From positions 1-64,000 of the forward strand of contig JBEKGN010000024.1 of NCBI GenBank assembly GCA_050012775.1: a stretch of 64,000 nucleotides of DNA, given 5' to 3'. Positions 56,047 to 64,000 of this stretch are shown here, in pieces (the stretch's first letter is position 1; every line of letters starts with the position of its first letter). The DNA comes from Roseiarcus sp050012775 (lineage in GTDB: Bacteria; Pseudomonadota; Alphaproteobacteria; Rhizobiales; Beijerinckiaceae). The notes beneath the pieces are model-generated. The model was given only the letters and a program-made list of their open reading frames with translations, was not told where the DNA came from and made no database searches. Position numbers and translations under genes: made by a program.

Positions 56047-57453
56047 TCAGGGGATTTCGAACACGGCGAGCCGTTCGGCGATGCCGCGCAGCTTCTGCTC
56101 GTTCGGCAGGGGCGTGATCCCGCTGCTCTCGAGCAACCGCGCCGATCCGTCATGGGCGAGCACCTGGCCTGTCGCGAAGATCGAAGTCGAGGTGGCGAGG
56201 CCCTGCACGCGCGCCGCGATATTGACGGTCTGGCCGAAATAATCCTGCCGCTCGTTCAGCATCACCGCGAGGCATGGGCCCTCGTGCATGCCGATCTTCA
56301 GGATGAGATCGCCGGCGAGGCCGCGCATCGCTTCGCGCATGCGCAAGGCCGCGGCGACGGCGCGATCGGGGGTTGCGAACGTCGCCATGACGGCGTCGCC
56401 AATGGTCTTCACCACCGCGCCCGCCTCGGCGGCGACGATCTGCTGCAGCGCGCGAAAATGCGCATTCACGAGATCATAGGCGACGAGATCGCCGACGCGG
56501 TCATAGAGCTCCGTGGAGCCCTTCAGATCGGTGAAGAGGAAGGTCAGGCTGGTGATCTTCAGCCGCTGATCGACGTCGATCGTGTCGGTGCGATAGAGAT
56601 CGCGGAAGGTCTGGTTGGTGAGAAGCCGTTTGGCGGTGAGAAAGGGGCGGCGCTTTCGCAACAGCGCGTGAAGCCGCTCGTCGCCGACCCATATGCTGGG
56701 CAGCGTGCGCGCGTCCGAACGGTTCTCGAACAGGATGCGCAGCGGGCCGGGCCGGATCGTCGCCATGTCGTTCGGCGTGCGCTGTTTGCTCAGCAGGACC
56801 GTGAGCGTCTGGCGCTCGCGGGTCGGCTCGCCCTTGACGTCGATGAATTGCGCGGTGTGGGTGACGGGGTCCATGACGATCAGGAACGCCGCCGGGGCCT
56901 GCAGCGAGACGCTGGCCTTTTCGCCGGGCGGCAATTCGAGCGAGTCGAGCGTGATCTCCTGGAAGTTGCGCTCGAGCGTTTCGTCGTCGGGCAGATCGAC
57001 GCCTGAGCCCCAGAACACCTGGCGGTAATATTCGATCACCGGCAGACTGTGCGGATCATGCGCGGCGATGCGGCGCACGTTGGGGCTCACCGTGAACGTC
57101 ACTTCGACCATTTCGTCGAGCGTCGGCTCGTAGCCCATGGCGCAGAGCGAGCAGGAATAGGTCGCGCGATCGACGGTCTTCAGCGTGGCGCCGCTTTCGA
57201 GCACGCCGCCGCAGCCGGGACAGAGCACGTTCCAGGCCTGATCGAAAAGCCCGACCTGCGTGGCGTGGAGGAAGGCGGCGACCGCTTCTTCCTCGTCGAG
57301 GCCGCGCTTGGCGGCGAAATCCAGCGCGTTGACGCGGCAGAGATCGCGGTCGCCGCCCTCGCGCACCAAAGTCTCGATGGCGCTCGCCGACGCCGGCGCG
57401 GCCGATCGTCTCAGGATCGCGAACAGGGCTTCGGTTTCGCTGGGCGATCGCAT
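56047..57453 (-). CDS. Class III adenylate/guanylate cyclase with zinc-ribbon-like N-terminal region
   Basis: 468 residues from ATG 57453. The N-terminal 270 residues contain a CxxC...CxxC pair (LCPGCGGVLES...YSCSLCAMGY near 80-108) resembling a zinc ribbon within the DUF5939-type region. The cyclase domain spans about 290-440: FLFTDLKGSTELYDRVGDLV with the metal Asp, KTIGDAVMATFATPDRAVAA with the second, and NIAARVQGLATSTSIFAT. A soluble cyclic nucleotide producer whose sensory input is unknown. Transcribed away from the phosphotransferase gene. Confidence 0.85.
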   Translation of the reverse strand: MRSPSETEALFAILRRSAAPASASAIETLVREGGDRDLCRVNALDFAAKRGLDEEEAVAAFLHATQVGLFDQAWNVLCPGCGGVLESGATLKTVDRATYSCSLCAMGYEPTLDEMVEVTFTVSPNVRRIAAHDPHSLPVIEYYRQVFWGSGVDLPDDETLERNFQEITLDSLELPPGEKASVSLQAPAAFLIVMDPVTHTAQFIDVKGEPTRERQTLTVLLSKQRTPNDMATIRPGPLRILFENRSDARTLPSIWVGDERLHALLRKRRPFLTAKRLLTNQTFRDLYRTDTIDVDQRLKITSLTFLFTDLKGSTELYDRVGDLVAYDLVNAHFRALQQIVAAEAGAVVKTIGDAVMATFATPDRAVAAALRMREAMRGLAGDLILKIGMHEGPCLAVMLNERQDYFGQTVNIAARVQGLATSTSIFATGQVLAHDGSARLLESSGITPLPNEQKLRGIAERLAVFEIP

Positions 57454-57666
57454 CAGGCGCCTCCGACAATCCACCCCCCGGTCGCCGCATCTTAGTGGAA
57501 ATCCTGGGGATCGCAAAGGATCGGCGCTGGTCGCCCACGCGCCACGCGCGAACGGCTCGGCGATCCGTCAGCCGGCGTTTCCTGGCGCGCGTAAGCCATT
57601 CGCCCTTGCGCGCGCGGCCGATTGCGGGTCAACTCCGACGACAAATGATCCGTTCGGGAGGAGCCT

Positions 57667-57765
57667 TTGAGTCTCCGCGTCATCGATATGGCTCGCCCGC
57701 CCGTCGCGCATCGGCGCGCCGTCTTCAAGGCGGAGCTGCGGCGCGACGCGGGCGACGCGCGATGA
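57667..57765 (+). CDS. Possible 32-residue upstream ORF overlapping the phosphotransferase start
   Basis: A TTG at 57667 preceded by GGGAGGAGCC opens a 32-codon frame (MSLRVIDMARPPVAHRRAVF...) whose TGA overlaps the next gene's ATG (ATGA). The good ribosome binding site and overlap suggest a translated leader or small protein, but no family is recognised and codon choice does not decide it. Confidence 0.3.
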   Translation: MSLRVIDMARPPVAHRRAVFKAELRRDAGDAR

Positions 57766-58796
57766 GCGGGGCGGAGTTTCCCGAGGACACGAGCGCGCTC
57801 GACGCCTGGGCGCGCGCGCGCGTGAAGGGCTACGCCGGCCCGAGCGTGGCGCGCAAGTTCTCGACCGGCCAATCCAACCCGACCTATCTCCTGACGACTC
57901 CGAGCGGCGCCTATGTGCTGCGGCGCAAGCCGCCGGGCCAGCTGCTCAAGTCGGCGCATATGGTCGAGCGCGAGTATCGCGTGCTCGTCGCGCTGGAAGC
58001 CTCCGGCTTTCCCGCGCCGCGTGCGCTCGCGCTCTGCGAGGACGAAGGCGTCGTCGGGTCGGTGTTCTATCTGATGAGCCATGTCGACGGGCGCATCTTC
58101 TGGGACCCCGCGATGCCGGAATCGACGCGCGAGGAGCGCGCCGCGGTCTACGACGCGATGAACGAAACGCTGGCGAAGCTGCACGCGATCGACGTCGCCG
58201 CCGCGGGCCTTTCCGACTTCGGCAAGCCCGGCAGTTACTTCGCGCGGCAGTTGCAGCGTTGGAGCGAGCAATATCGCGCCAGCGAAACCGAGGAGGTCGC
58301 CGACATGAACCGGCTGATCGCATGGCTCGGCGCGCATACGCCGGCGGACGACGGCCGCGTCGCGCTTGTCCACGGCGATTGGCGCATCGACAACATGATC
58401 TTCGCCTATGACGCGCCGCGCCTGATCGCCGTGCTCGACTGGGAACTGTCGACGCTCGGCCATCCCTTCGCCGACCTCGCGTATCAATGCATGCAATGGC
58501 GCCTGCCCAACGCCGGCGAATTCCGCGGCCTCGCCGGCGTCGACCGCGCCGCGCTCGGCATTCCCGACGAGGCGGCCTATGTCGCCGCCTATTGCCGGCG
58601 CGCCGGGATTTCCGCGATCCCGGACTGGACGTTTCTCATCGCCTTCAGCTTTTTCCGCGTCGCCGCGATCGTGCAGGGCGTCTACAAACGCTCGCTCGAC
58701 GGCAACGCCTCCAACCCCGAGCGCGCGCGCAAGATGGGCGCCGCCGTGCCGCTGATGGCGCGACTGGCGATGGAGGAGGTGGAGCGCGCGGCTTAG
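57762..58796 (+). CDS. Aminoglycoside-phosphotransferase-fold family protein (ACAD10/11-like)
   Basis: 344-residue kinase-fold protein. N-lobe FSTGQSNPTYLLTTPSGAYV and YVLRRKPPGQLL near 40; HMVEREYRVLVALEASGFPA; catalytic loop VHGDWRIDNMIF near 203 and the metal DFG-like site LIAVLDWELSTLGHP near 221. The family often accompanies acyl-CoA dehydrogenases and acts on hydroxyacyl chains or sugars. No dehydrogenase neighbour is here. The gap 58797-59088 (292 bp) to the next gene shows nothing recognisable. Confidence 0.82.
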   Translation: MSGAEFPEDTSALDAWARARVKGYAGPSVARKFSTGQSNPTYLLTTPSGAYVLRRKPPGQLLKSAHMVEREYRVLVALEASGFPAPRALALCEDEGVVGSVFYLMSHVDGRIFWDPAMPESTREERAAVYDAMNETLAKLHAIDVAAAGLSDFGKPGSYFARQLQRWSEQYRASETEEVADMNRLIAWLGAHTPADDGRVALVHGDWRIDNMIFAYDAPRLIAVLDWELSTLGHPFADLAYQCMQWRLPNAGEFRGLAGVDRAALGIPDEAAYVAAYCRRAGISAIPDWTFLIAFSFFRVAAIVQGVYKRSLDGNASNPERARKMGAAVPLMARLAMEEVERAA

Positions 58797-59088
58797 CGCG
58801 ATCTCATTTCTCGATCATCGTGCAGCCCTACAGCCTCATCGCCAGGCGCCGCCGCGCGCTCTCGCCGGCGGCGCGGACGGTCTACAGGATCATCCGCGCG
58901 CAGGCCTCGAGGCGCGGCGGGGCGGCGGCGGGGGAGGAGCAGGGGAATTGACGGCGGTCGGTCGGGTCTGCTCTTTGGCCAGTCGCGCTCTTGGGGCGCG
59001 GGCGGCGACCCGATGGAGATGAAGCGATGCGTATTGTCGCCGCAACCCGACTGTCGCTTGGATCAATCCTGCTGTGGAGTAGCGTAAC

Positions 59089-60078
59089 ATGTCCGACCAG
59101 CCCGCAGTCGTTCCCAAGGCCATCACGATCGTCGTGCCGGTCTTCAACGAAGAGGCGCATGTCGGCCTCTTGGCGGAGCGCCTGACGCAGCGGCTGGAAG
59201 GACTGCGCGAGACGTGGTCGGCGCTCTTCATCGACGATGGTTCGCGGGACGGAACGCTGGCGCGGCTGCGCGAGCTCGCCGCCGCCGATCGACGCTTCAG
59301 CGCCCTCGCGCTCAGCCGCAATTTTGGCAAGGAGGCCGCTCTCGCCGCGGGCCTCAGGCACGCGTCGGGAGACGCCGTCGTCATTATGGACGCCGACCTC
59401 CAGCATCCGCCGGAACTCATCCCCCGTTTCGTGGAAGCCTGGCGAGCGGGAAGCAAGGTCGTCTTTGGCCTGCGGCAGGACCGCGTCGGGGAAAGCGCCG
59501 CGCGAACCGGGCTGTCGCGGCTATTCTATCGATTGTTTCGCCTCGTTTCCGAGACGCCGATTCCCGAGGGCGCGACCGACTTCGTCCTCCTTGACCGAGT
59601 GGCGGTCGACGCCTTGAACGCCCTCGGCGAACGCTGCCGTTTCAGCAGGGGTCTTTACGCCTGGATCGGCTTTCCCAGCGTTTGCGTCCCGTTCTCGGTC
59701 GGCGAGCGCAGCGAGGGCGGCTCGCGTTACAGCTTGATCAGGCTGGCGCGCTACGCGGCGGACGGCCTGGTGTCCTTCTCGTCCCTGCCGCTGAAAATAT
59801 GGTCCTATCTCGGGATCGTCGTATCGGCCGGCGCGATCGCCTACGCCCTGTATTTCGCCATCCAGACCCTGGTCTTCGGGGTCGAGGTGCCCGGCTTTCC
59901 CTCGCTGATCGTCTCGATTACGTTCTTCGCCGGCGTCCAGCTCATTTCGCTCGGCGTTCTCGGGGAATATTTGTCGAGGGTCTTCGATGAGGTCAAGGCG
60001 CGCCCGCTGTTCGTCGTGGCCGAGAGGATCGGCCAGCCGGACATCGTCCCGAACGCATTCGACAAACGCGAGAACTGA
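59089..60078 (+). CDS. Polyprenyl-phosphate glycosyltransferase, GT2 (ArnC/FlmF2-like)
   Basis: 329-residue GT2 enzyme with two C-terminal membrane segments (about 240-262 and 275-300). Nucleotide-sugar motifs: IVVPVFNEEAHVGLLAERLT near 15, FIDDGSRDGTLARL near 47, VVIMDADLQHPPELIPRFVE near 100. It probably transfers an (amino)sugar to undecaprenyl phosphate. The following genes, a YdjC-type deacetylase and a GT39 transferase, complete a set like FlmF2-NaxD-FlmK of Francisella, where galactosamine is added to lipid A. The sugar is not determined here. Confidence 0.85.
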   Translation: MSDQPAVVPKAITIVVPVFNEEAHVGLLAERLTQRLEGLRETWSALFIDDGSRDGTLARLRELAAADRRFSALALSRNFGKEAALAAGLRHASGDAVVIMDADLQHPPELIPRFVEAWRAGSKVVFGLRQDRVGESAARTGLSRLFYRLFRLVSETPIPEGATDFVLLDRVAVDALNALGERCRFSRGLYAWIGFPSVCVPFSVGERSEGGSRYSLIRLARYAADGLVSFSSLPLKIWSYLGIVVSAGAIAYALYFAIQTLVFGVEVPGFPSLIVSITFFAGVQLISLGVLGEYLSRVFDEVKARPLFVVAERIGQPDIVPNAFDKREN

Positions 60079-60099
60079 AGAATTCCAAACCCGTCTCGA

Positions 60100-60957
60100 T
60101 TGAAAGGCTCGTTCGCCCTCTGCGCCGACGACTTCGCGATCACCGAGGGCGTCTCGGGCGCGATGCTCGGCCTTGTCGACGCCCGCCGCCTTACCGCGGT
60201 GTCGGCGATGTCGTCGATGCCGGCCTGGCCCGAATTGGCTCCCGAACTCCTGGCGCGGCGCGGCGTCGTCGCGATAGGCCTTCATCTCGATCTGACGCTG
60301 CGCCCGTTCGCGGGAAAGGGGCGGCCGTTCGCTCTTGGCGAACTCATCATCGGCTCGCTTCGCCGCCGCCTTGACGTGTCCGCGATCGCCGCCGAGTTCG
60401 AGCGGCAGTTCGACGTCTTCGAAGCGGCGCTGGGCGCCGCGCCGGACCACGTGGATGGGCATCACCATGTTCACGCGCTGCCCCAGGCGCGCGACGCTTT
60501 GTTGACGGTCTTGCGCCGCCGCTACGGCGCGCTCCCCCGAGAGTCGCGACCGCTGATCCGCGTTCCCGGCGATGCGATCGGCCGTATCTTGAGAAGGCGT
60601 TCCGCGCGGGGCAAAGCCTTGACGGTCGCTTGGCTTTGCGCCGGATTTGGCAGGAGCGTCGCGGCGGCGGGTTTTACGACCAATCTCGGCTTCTCCGGGT
60701 TCTCGCGGTTTGGCGCAGGCAAGAGATTCGATGAAGAATTCGATGAATTCTTGAAGGCGCCGGGTCCGCGTCATCTCATCATGTGCCATCCCGGATTCGC
60801 CAGCGACGCTCTCGCGCGGCTCGACCCGCTCACGAAACGCCGGGAGGAGGAATACGCCGCGCTCATGGAACGCGACGACCTTCTGCGCGAAATGATTCGC
60901 ATCGCCCGCCCGATGGATCGACTCGAGGGTGCATTCGCCGCTTGGTCCGCGCGATGA
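60100..60957 (+). CDS. YdjC/ChbG-family carbohydrate deacetylase (NaxD/HpnK-like)
   Basis: 285-residue deacetylase. Metal and catalytic motifs: CADDFAITEGVSGAM at residues 8-22, VAIGLHLDLTLRPFAG near 57, and DHVDGHHHVHALPQAR near 119. C-terminal LIMCHPGFASDALARLDPLT is typical. The start is a TTG at 60100; no better start exists nearby. Located 21 bp after the GT2 gene. It may deacetylate the polyprenyl-linked GalNAc or GlcNAc made by the GT2, as NaxD does. HpnK of the hopanoid pathway is the alternative, but no hpn gene is present. Confidence 0.85.
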   Translation: MKGSFALCADDFAITEGVSGAMLGLVDARRLTAVSAMSSMPAWPELAPELLARRGVVAIGLHLDLTLRPFAGKGRPFALGELIIGSLRRRLDVSAIAAEFERQFDVFEAALGAAPDHVDGHHHVHALPQARDALLTVLRRRYGALPRESRPLIRVPGDAIGRILRRRSARGKALTVAWLCAGFGRSVAAAGFTTNLGFSGFSRFGAGKRFDEEFDEFLKAPGPRHLIMCHPGFASDALARLDPLTKRREEEYAALMERDDLLREMIRIARPMDRLEGAFAAWSAR

Positions 60958-61060
60958 CTCTGTCATAAGGTGGGCCGCCGCGGCCGACGCCTTGCCTTCG
61001 CCACGTCGAGGCGGCCGTGCGTCCCGCGTTTAGCGTTCATGGGGGTGAAAGTCTGAGTTG

Positions 61061-62602
61061 ATGGCGAGCGTTGCGCGAGCGAGCATGGAAGCCCAGAATC
61101 GGCGGAGGCTCGCTTCTACCTCAATGACGTCGGAGCCGGGCCTGCCGCTGATCCTGGCGTTTCTCGCGGCCTTCGTGACGATCTGGACATTGTATTTCAC
61201 GATATCCGACGCGCCGGCGGCGATCCACCATGACGCGGCGGAAGCCTATGTCTGGGGACAGGAGTTCCAGCCCGGCTACGTCAAACACCCGCCGTTCTGG
61301 GCATGGATCTGCGGCCTATGGTTTTTGGTCCTGCCCCGCGCGGGATGGGCCTTCGCCATCCTGACCAGTTTGAACGCGGGCGTCGGCCTGTGCGGCGCGT
61401 GGATGCTGATCGGGAACTTCGCCGAGGGCCAAAAGCGACTGGCGGCGACTGTCCTGCTGCTCCTCACGCCTTTCTACACGTTTCTCTCGTATAAATACAA
61501 TGCGAATTCGATATTTTTATCGATTTGGCCGTGGACGCTATACTTCTTCACGCGGGCGATCGAAAGCCGCCGGCTTGTCGACTCCGTATTCTTCGGCGTC
61601 CTGATGGGCGTCGCCCTGTTATCGAAATATTACGCCCTGATTCTGGGCGCCACGTGTTTCCTCGCGGCCGTCCAACATCCCTCTCGCTCGAGATATTTCG
61701 CTTCCGCCTCTCCCTACGTTTCGGCGGTCGTCGCCGCCGCCGTTTGCGGTCCTCACGTCTGGTGGCTCTTGACGAGCGGGGCGCCGCCGATGCGCTACCT
61801 CGCCAGCGAATCCGGGCGAGGATTCGTCTCCACCGCGTTTTACGCAGCGACGGCGTTTTTCGGCGCCCTGGCGCAGAACATCTTGGTCTTTCTCGTCGTG
61901 GCGTTTGCGGGCCGGACTCCGCCGCGGGAATGGGTCGCTTCGTTCAGGGGACAGTGGCGGAACCCCAGATTTCGCATGTTGACGACCCTCGCGCTCGCTC
62001 CCCTGATCCTTACGATGCCGGCGGCGTTTGCGGTGGGCATGAAAGTCTCGACGAGCATGATGATTGGCGTTTTCAGCCTCTTGCCCTTGCTCGCGATCGA
62101 AATCGCCGGAGCGCGGGACGTCGCCCGCCTCAGCCGCATCGGCTCGCGATTCGCCGCCGCTCTGACGCTGGGCGCGCTCGCGCTTTCGCCGGCGATCGCC
62201 TTGGCCAAAGCCTGGCTGGGAACCGACGGCGCCGAAACTCAGCCGCGCAAGGAATTGGCGATCGAGGCGACGCGGCTTTGGCGCGACAAGACTTCCCTGC
62301 CGCTTTCCTATGTCGCCGGCAGTTTCAGATATTATACTGCGGTGGCGTTTTATAGCCCCGATAGCCCGCATGGATTCGATCATTTCGACTTCTTTCGCAG
62401 CCCCTGGGTCACGCCGGAAGCCCTCGCCGCGCATGGTCTCCTCGCGGTTTGCGAGAACGCCGACGCCGAATGCCTGGCCTCGAGCGCCAAATTCGCCACG
62501 CCGCAATCGACGCGGACCGAAATCTCGCTGACTCATGACTTCCTTGGCCACAAGGGCGAACCCGTCGGTTTCGTCGTCACGATCATTCCGCCCCACGGCT
62601 GA
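61061..62602 (+). CDS. GT39 glycosyltransferase (ArnT/FlmK-like)
   Basis: 513-residue integral membrane transferase of the PMT/ArnT superfamily. About ten hydrophobic helices run from residue 28 to 380 (for example ILAFLAAFVTIWTLYFTI, FVFLVVAFAG-type segments). The conserved periplasmic loop HHDAAEAYVWGQEFQPGYVK, then HPPFWAWI near residue 55-80, carries the acidic catalytic residues in the D-E-A pattern. The C-terminal periplasmic domain follows (YVAGSFRYYTAVAFYSPDSP). It would move the sugar from undecaprenyl phosphate to lipid A or another envelope acceptor. ATG 61061 follows GGGGGTGAAAG; the internal ATGs at 61085 and 61124 are alternatives. Confidence 0.83.
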   Translation: MASVARASMEAQNRRRLASTSMTSEPGLPLILAFLAAFVTIWTLYFTISDAPAAIHHDAAEAYVWGQEFQPGYVKHPPFWAWICGLWFLVLPRAGWAFAILTSLNAGVGLCGAWMLIGNFAEGQKRLAATVLLLLTPFYTFLSYKYNANSIFLSIWPWTLYFFTRAIESRRLVDSVFFGVLMGVALLSKYYALILGATCFLAAVQHPSRSRYFASASPYVSAVVAAAVCGPHVWWLLTSGAPPMRYLASESGRGFVSTAFYAATAFFGALAQNILVFLVVAFAGRTPPREWVASFRGQWRNPRFRMLTTLALAPLILTMPAAFAVGMKVSTSMMIGVFSLLPLLAIEIAGARDVARLSRIGSRFAAALTLGALALSPAIALAKAWLGTDGAETQPRKELAIEATRLWRDKTSLPLSYVAGSFRYYTAVAFYSPDSPHGFDHFDFFRSPWVTPEALAAHGLLAVCENADAECLASSAKFATPQSTRTEISLTHDFLGHKGEPVGFVVTIIPPHG

Positions 62603-62700
62603 TCCGCGGCGCTGTCTTCCAAGCGCCAAGCGCCCTCGTCGAGCCGAGCGTTTGCCGCCGCGATCGACCCCGTCCGAAAGCGTCTTCGATTGGGGAAAGC

Positions 62701-62718
62701 GGGCGCCAATTGGCGCCC
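62701..62718. repeat. Perfect 18-bp GC palindrome
   Basis: GGGCGCCAATTGGCGCCC lies between the GT39 gene and the methyltransferase, 98 bp after the first and 44 bp before the second. It is followed by TTCATT, so it could be part of a terminator or an operator. Nothing else is seen in 62603-62761. Confidence 0.35.
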
Positions 62719-62761
62719 TTCATTGCGCGAGCTCGGTCGCCCGCGCGAAGCGGAGTCGCCC

Positions 62762-63247
62762 ATGTCGAGCCCGATGAACGCATCCGACGAACGGCGCAAG
62801 GTCGGAATGCTTGTTCCGCCGCCGATCCTGTTATTGGCGCTGATCGCGGCCTGCGTCGGCGTCCAGATCGTTTGGCTCGGCGGTTTCAGCTATTCGCCGA
62901 CGCGCAGCGTCCTGGGAACGTTGGCGCTGATCGCTTCTCTCGCGCTCGTTGCGTCCTGCGGCAGGCTGTTTAGGAAGGCCGGCACGCCGTTTCGGCCGAC
63001 CGCGCCGGCGACGGCCATCGTCCGGGACGGGCCCTACCGCATCAGCCGAAACCCGATGTATCTCGGCATGGCCGGAGTGCTCGCCGGTCTGGGCGTGCTG
63101 TTGGGCAGCCCCTGCTTCGGCGCGGCCCTGGTCGTTTTCCTCGTCGTCGTCCATTTCGGCGTCGTGCTTCCCGAAGAACGCTATCTCGAATCCCTGCACG
63201 GCGAGACCTACCGCCAATACAAACGGCAAGTTCGGCGATGGTTGTGA
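62762..63247 (+). CDS. ICMT-like / phospholipid methyltransferase family membrane protein
   Basis: 161-residue membrane protein with four hydrophobic segments (about 15-35, 43-62, 90-115 with GMAGVLAGLGVLLGSPCFGA, 115-130). The family SAM-binding signature is DGPYRISRNPMYLGM near 96, and the C-terminal part reads VLPEERYLESLHGETYRQYK. Members methylate isoprenylcysteine-like or lipid substrates. The bacterial substrate is not known. ATG 62762 is used; the upstream open frame lacks family features. Confidence 0.82.
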   Translation: MSSPMNASDERRKVGMLVPPPILLLALIAACVGVQIVWLGGFSYSPTRSVLGTLALIASLALVASCGRLFRKAGTPFRPTAPATAIVRDGPYRISRNPMYLGMAGVLAGLGVLLGSPCFGAALVVFLVVVHFGVVLPEERYLESLHGETYRQYKRQVRRWL

Positions 63248-63277
63248 GGACGGCGAGCGCCCCGCTGGGCCTTCACG

Positions 63278-64000
63278 TCAATCGCCCGGCGCCTGCCGGT
63301 ATTGCGAGGCGGCCGAACGTCGGCGCGAGGGCGGCGCTTCCCGGCGGTCGCGCTGTGAATCCGAGTAATAGGCGCGCTTTTCCACATACATGGCGGCGTC
63401 GGCCCGGCGCACGACGGCTTCCAACCGCTCCCCCTGGCGACTGGTCGCCGCCCCCATGGCGAAGCTGAGCGCGACGCCGGAATAGAACTGATTGTTGAGC
63501 GCCACGAGATTGGCGATCGCGTCGATCATCTCTTCGCCGTCACGCTCGTCGCGCGCGGGCATGAGCACCGCGAATTCGTCGCCGCCGATTCGCGCGACGT
63601 GGCACGGCTCTTCGACCAGCTTGCTCAACACCTCGCCGGCGCGGCGAAGCAATTCGTCGCCCGCCGCATGGCCCAATTGGTCATTGGCCCCCTTCAGGCC
63701 ATTGACGTCGATGACGAGGACCGTGACGGGCGCCGGGCCGTTGCGCTCGAGACGATTGAGCTCTTCGACGAAGAAAGAGCGGTTGAAGAGCTTGGTCAGG
63801 ACGTCGTGCTTGCCGAGATATTCGAGATAGGCCTCGGCCTTCTTGCGGGCGGTGATGTCGGTCAACGCGACCTGGACCAGCGACCAATCCCTCTCGCGGC
63901 CGGGGAACACCGAGAATTGCAGATGAAGGTGCAACGGGGCGCCATCGAGCGAATAATTGACGACTTCGCGCTGCTGAAAAAACTTTCCGTTCCACAGGTC
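63278..64000 (-). CDS. PAS-GGDEF diguanylate cyclase, N-terminus beyond the window
   Basis: Minus-strand C-terminal part, at least 240 residues; the frame is open to the window end. A PAS/PAC end (WSLVQVALTDITARKKAEAY) leads into a GGDEF domain starting HDVLTKLFNRSFFVEEL. The catalytic motif RIGGDEFAVLMPARDE is intact, with MGAATSRQGERLEAVVRRAD near the end. It should synthesise cyclic di-GMP in response to an upstream sensory domain not visible here. The C-terminal tail is Arg/Ser-rich. No EAL domain follows the GGDEF. Confidence 0.88.
   Translation of the reverse strand, partial: DLWNGKFFQQREVVNYSLDGAPLHLHLQFSVFPGRERDWSLVQVALTDITARKKAEAYLEYLGKHDVLTKLFNRSFFVEELNRLERNGPAPVTVLVIDVNGLKGANDQLGHAAGDELLRRAGEVLSKLVEEPCHVARIGGDEFAVLMPARDERDGEEMIDAIANLVALNNQFYSGVALSFAMGAATSRQGERLEAVVRRADAAMYVEKRAYYSDSQRDRREAPPSRRRSAASQYRQAPGD

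Noticed and set aside
1..64000. CRISPR array, rRNA genes, plasmid or phage replication genes
   Set aside because: No regularly spaced repeats, rRNA sequence, integrase, capsid or replication initiator was seen on either strand.

Overview
This window is high-GC DNA with alphaproteobacterial character, probably from the order Hyphomicrobiales. Three things suggest this: the long tandem-type dCTP deaminase, the housekeeping block kdsB-pheA beside a membrane-anchored cytochrome c, and a SAM-II riboswitch before metZ. I cannot name the genus. The left three quarters (about 0.8-46.3 kb) is almost entirely aromatic-acid catabolism. The right quarter (47.5-64 kb) is chromosomal housekeeping plus an envelope-glycan locus.

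Layout. 1-0.7 kb: truncated enoyl-CoA hydratase and a decayed IS3-type transposase. 0.8-5.8 kb: complete protocatechuate 4,5-cleavage operon (ligJ-ligK-ligI-ligA-ligB-ligC). 5.9-12.5 kb: pobA (4-hydroxybenzoate 3-hydroxylase), two paralogous aromatic aldehyde dehydrogenases, a coniferyl-alcohol-dehydrogenase-like SDR and an AraC regulator. 12.9-23.6 kb: a block with CTG-rich codon usage holding an Rrf2 regulator, a GNAT, a 4-hydroxybenzoate/benzoate-CoA ligase, 4-hydroxybenzoyl-CoA reductase (hcrCAB), a hemerythrin, a tandem GNAT protein and an NDP-forming acyl-CoA synthetase. 23.8-35.7 kb: 2-oxoglutarate:ferredoxin oxidoreductase (korAB) with a rubrerythrin-like protein, divergent from had-oah-dch-bcrCBAD-fdx, the ATP-dependent Thauera-type benzoyl-CoA reductase pathway. 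36.1-46.3 kb: aerobic hybrid benzoyl-CoA (box) cluster: DUF4863 protein, benzoate-CoA ligase, hydrolase, boxD, boxC, boxB, boxA, boxR. 46.3-47.6 kb: a PaaG-type hydratase/isomerase, an IS701-type transposase remnant and tRNA-Gly(CCC). 47.7-64 kb: dcd, lipase, metZ, moaE-moaD, pgsA, upp, pheA-kdsB, cytochrome c, adenylate cyclase, phosphotransferase, a GT2 / YdjC-type deacetylase / GT39 trio, an ICMT-like methyltransferase and a GGDEF protein that runs off the end.

How the genes work together. 4-Hydroxybenzoate can go two ways. With oxygen, PobA makes protocatechuate, and LigAB, LigC, LigI, LigJ and LigK take it to pyruvate and oxaloacetate. Without oxygen, the CoA ligase and HcrABC reductively remove the hydroxyl to give benzoyl-CoA. 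Benzoyl-CoA can also go two ways: anaerobically through BcrABCD, Dch, Had and Oah, with electrons from KorAB via the ferredoxin; or aerobically through BoxAB epoxidation, BoxC ring opening and BoxD. The only benzoate-CoA ligase that sits with benzoyl-CoA genes is in the box operon, so it may serve both branches.

Regulation visible in the DNA: TGCA-type sites before the box operon, boxC and boxR; a 27-bp shared motif before pobA and before the araC/aldehyde-dehydrogenase pair; a dyad between korA and had; and a consensus FNR-type box at 12.77 kb. No integrase, CRISPR array, rRNA or aromatic-acid transporter was seen.
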